Shown here in pieces: positions 25,245-25,314 of a DNA stretch of 25,314 bases. The stretch is from IMG/VR virus record IMGVR_UViG_3300022745_000135, positions 1-25,314 of that record; one strand, given 5' to 3'. This DNA comes from a virus. Within the stretch, counting starts at the first letter, position 1. Each line of letters opens with the position of its first letter. The notes beneath the pieces were generated by a model. The model was not told where the DNA came from and searched no databases. It was given only the letters and a program-made list of their open reading frames with translations. A program made the position numbers and the translations under genes.

Positions 25245-25314
25245 TTATTTACTGCCTTTGTATTCTTCCAAGAACCAATCAAACAGCTTGGCATCCTTGA
25301 ATGCTTGGCTGATG
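25245..25314 (-). CDS. C-terminal end of a protein cut by the window edge
   Basis: On the - strand the frame reads ISQAFKDAKLFDWFLEEYKG followed by SK and a TAA at 25247-25245. Aromatic and charged residues suggest a real helical C-terminus. The rest of the gene lies outside, so the family cannot be named. Confidence 0.5.
   Translation of the reverse strand, partial: ISQAFKDAKLFDWFLEEYKGSK

Overview
This window is most of a tailed-phage-type element (a prophage, phage or phage satellite). It starts in the last third of a tyrosine recombinase and ends in a reverse-strand operon. The host is probably a moderately GC-rich environmental Gram-negative. The very dense intergenic repeats (TTAACCGCAGAG...CACAAAG and the ACTATCAACCATCAAC type) are, from memory, common in Verrucomicrobiota and some Planctomycetes and Deltaproteobacteria. 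I lean to Verrucomicrobiota but cannot prove it here. I saw no rRNA, tRNA or CRISPR array.

Layout on the + strand. Positions 1-185: end of an integrase. Positions 198-2371: small early genes of unknown function. Positions 2399-4176: replication block, with a truncated remnant of a DUF1376-type gene, an intact DUF1376-type protein and a DnaC-like helicase loader. Positions 4246-6251: unknown proteins and two small Cys-rich proteins. Positions 6295-7787: a cytosine-C5 DNA methyltransferase with a long second open frame and a nine-G tract, then a small PD-(D/E)XK nuclease. Positions 7886-8837: SSB and an HNH-type protein. Positions 8830-13398: packaging, with a small-terminase candidate, a phage ABA-sandwich protein, a DnaJ-type zinc protein and a GpA-type large terminase. 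Positions 13452-15318: small genes, including a second copy of the DnaJ-type zinc protein. Positions 15383-21315: head block, with a gpW-position protein, a lambda-type portal, a connector candidate and one 882-residue polypeptide joining prohead protease to HK97-type major capsid protein. Positions 21397-22609: a signal-peptide protein and a small protein, each followed by the same intrinsic terminator.

The right 2.4 kb (22943-25314) is read from the - strand and holds small zinc or HTH proteins, a compact ATP-dependent DNA ligase-like protein and unknowns. No tail, baseplate or lysis gene is visible, so the element may continue outside the window or may be a capsid-encoding satellite.

The strongest oddities are these. 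(1) About 30 copies of one short repeat sit at gene borders, often giving the upstream stop codon and ending exactly at the next ATG. Many are paired as inverted copies that bracket single genes, so the genome looks built from repeat-delimited cassettes. (2) The methyltransferase gene is open in two frames that both look protein-like, with a G9 tract where slippage would swap the C-termini. (3) A zinc-protein gene is duplicated on both sides of the large terminase, with almost all differences silent. (4) Repeats have entered ssb, both terminase genes and the ends of several small proteins.
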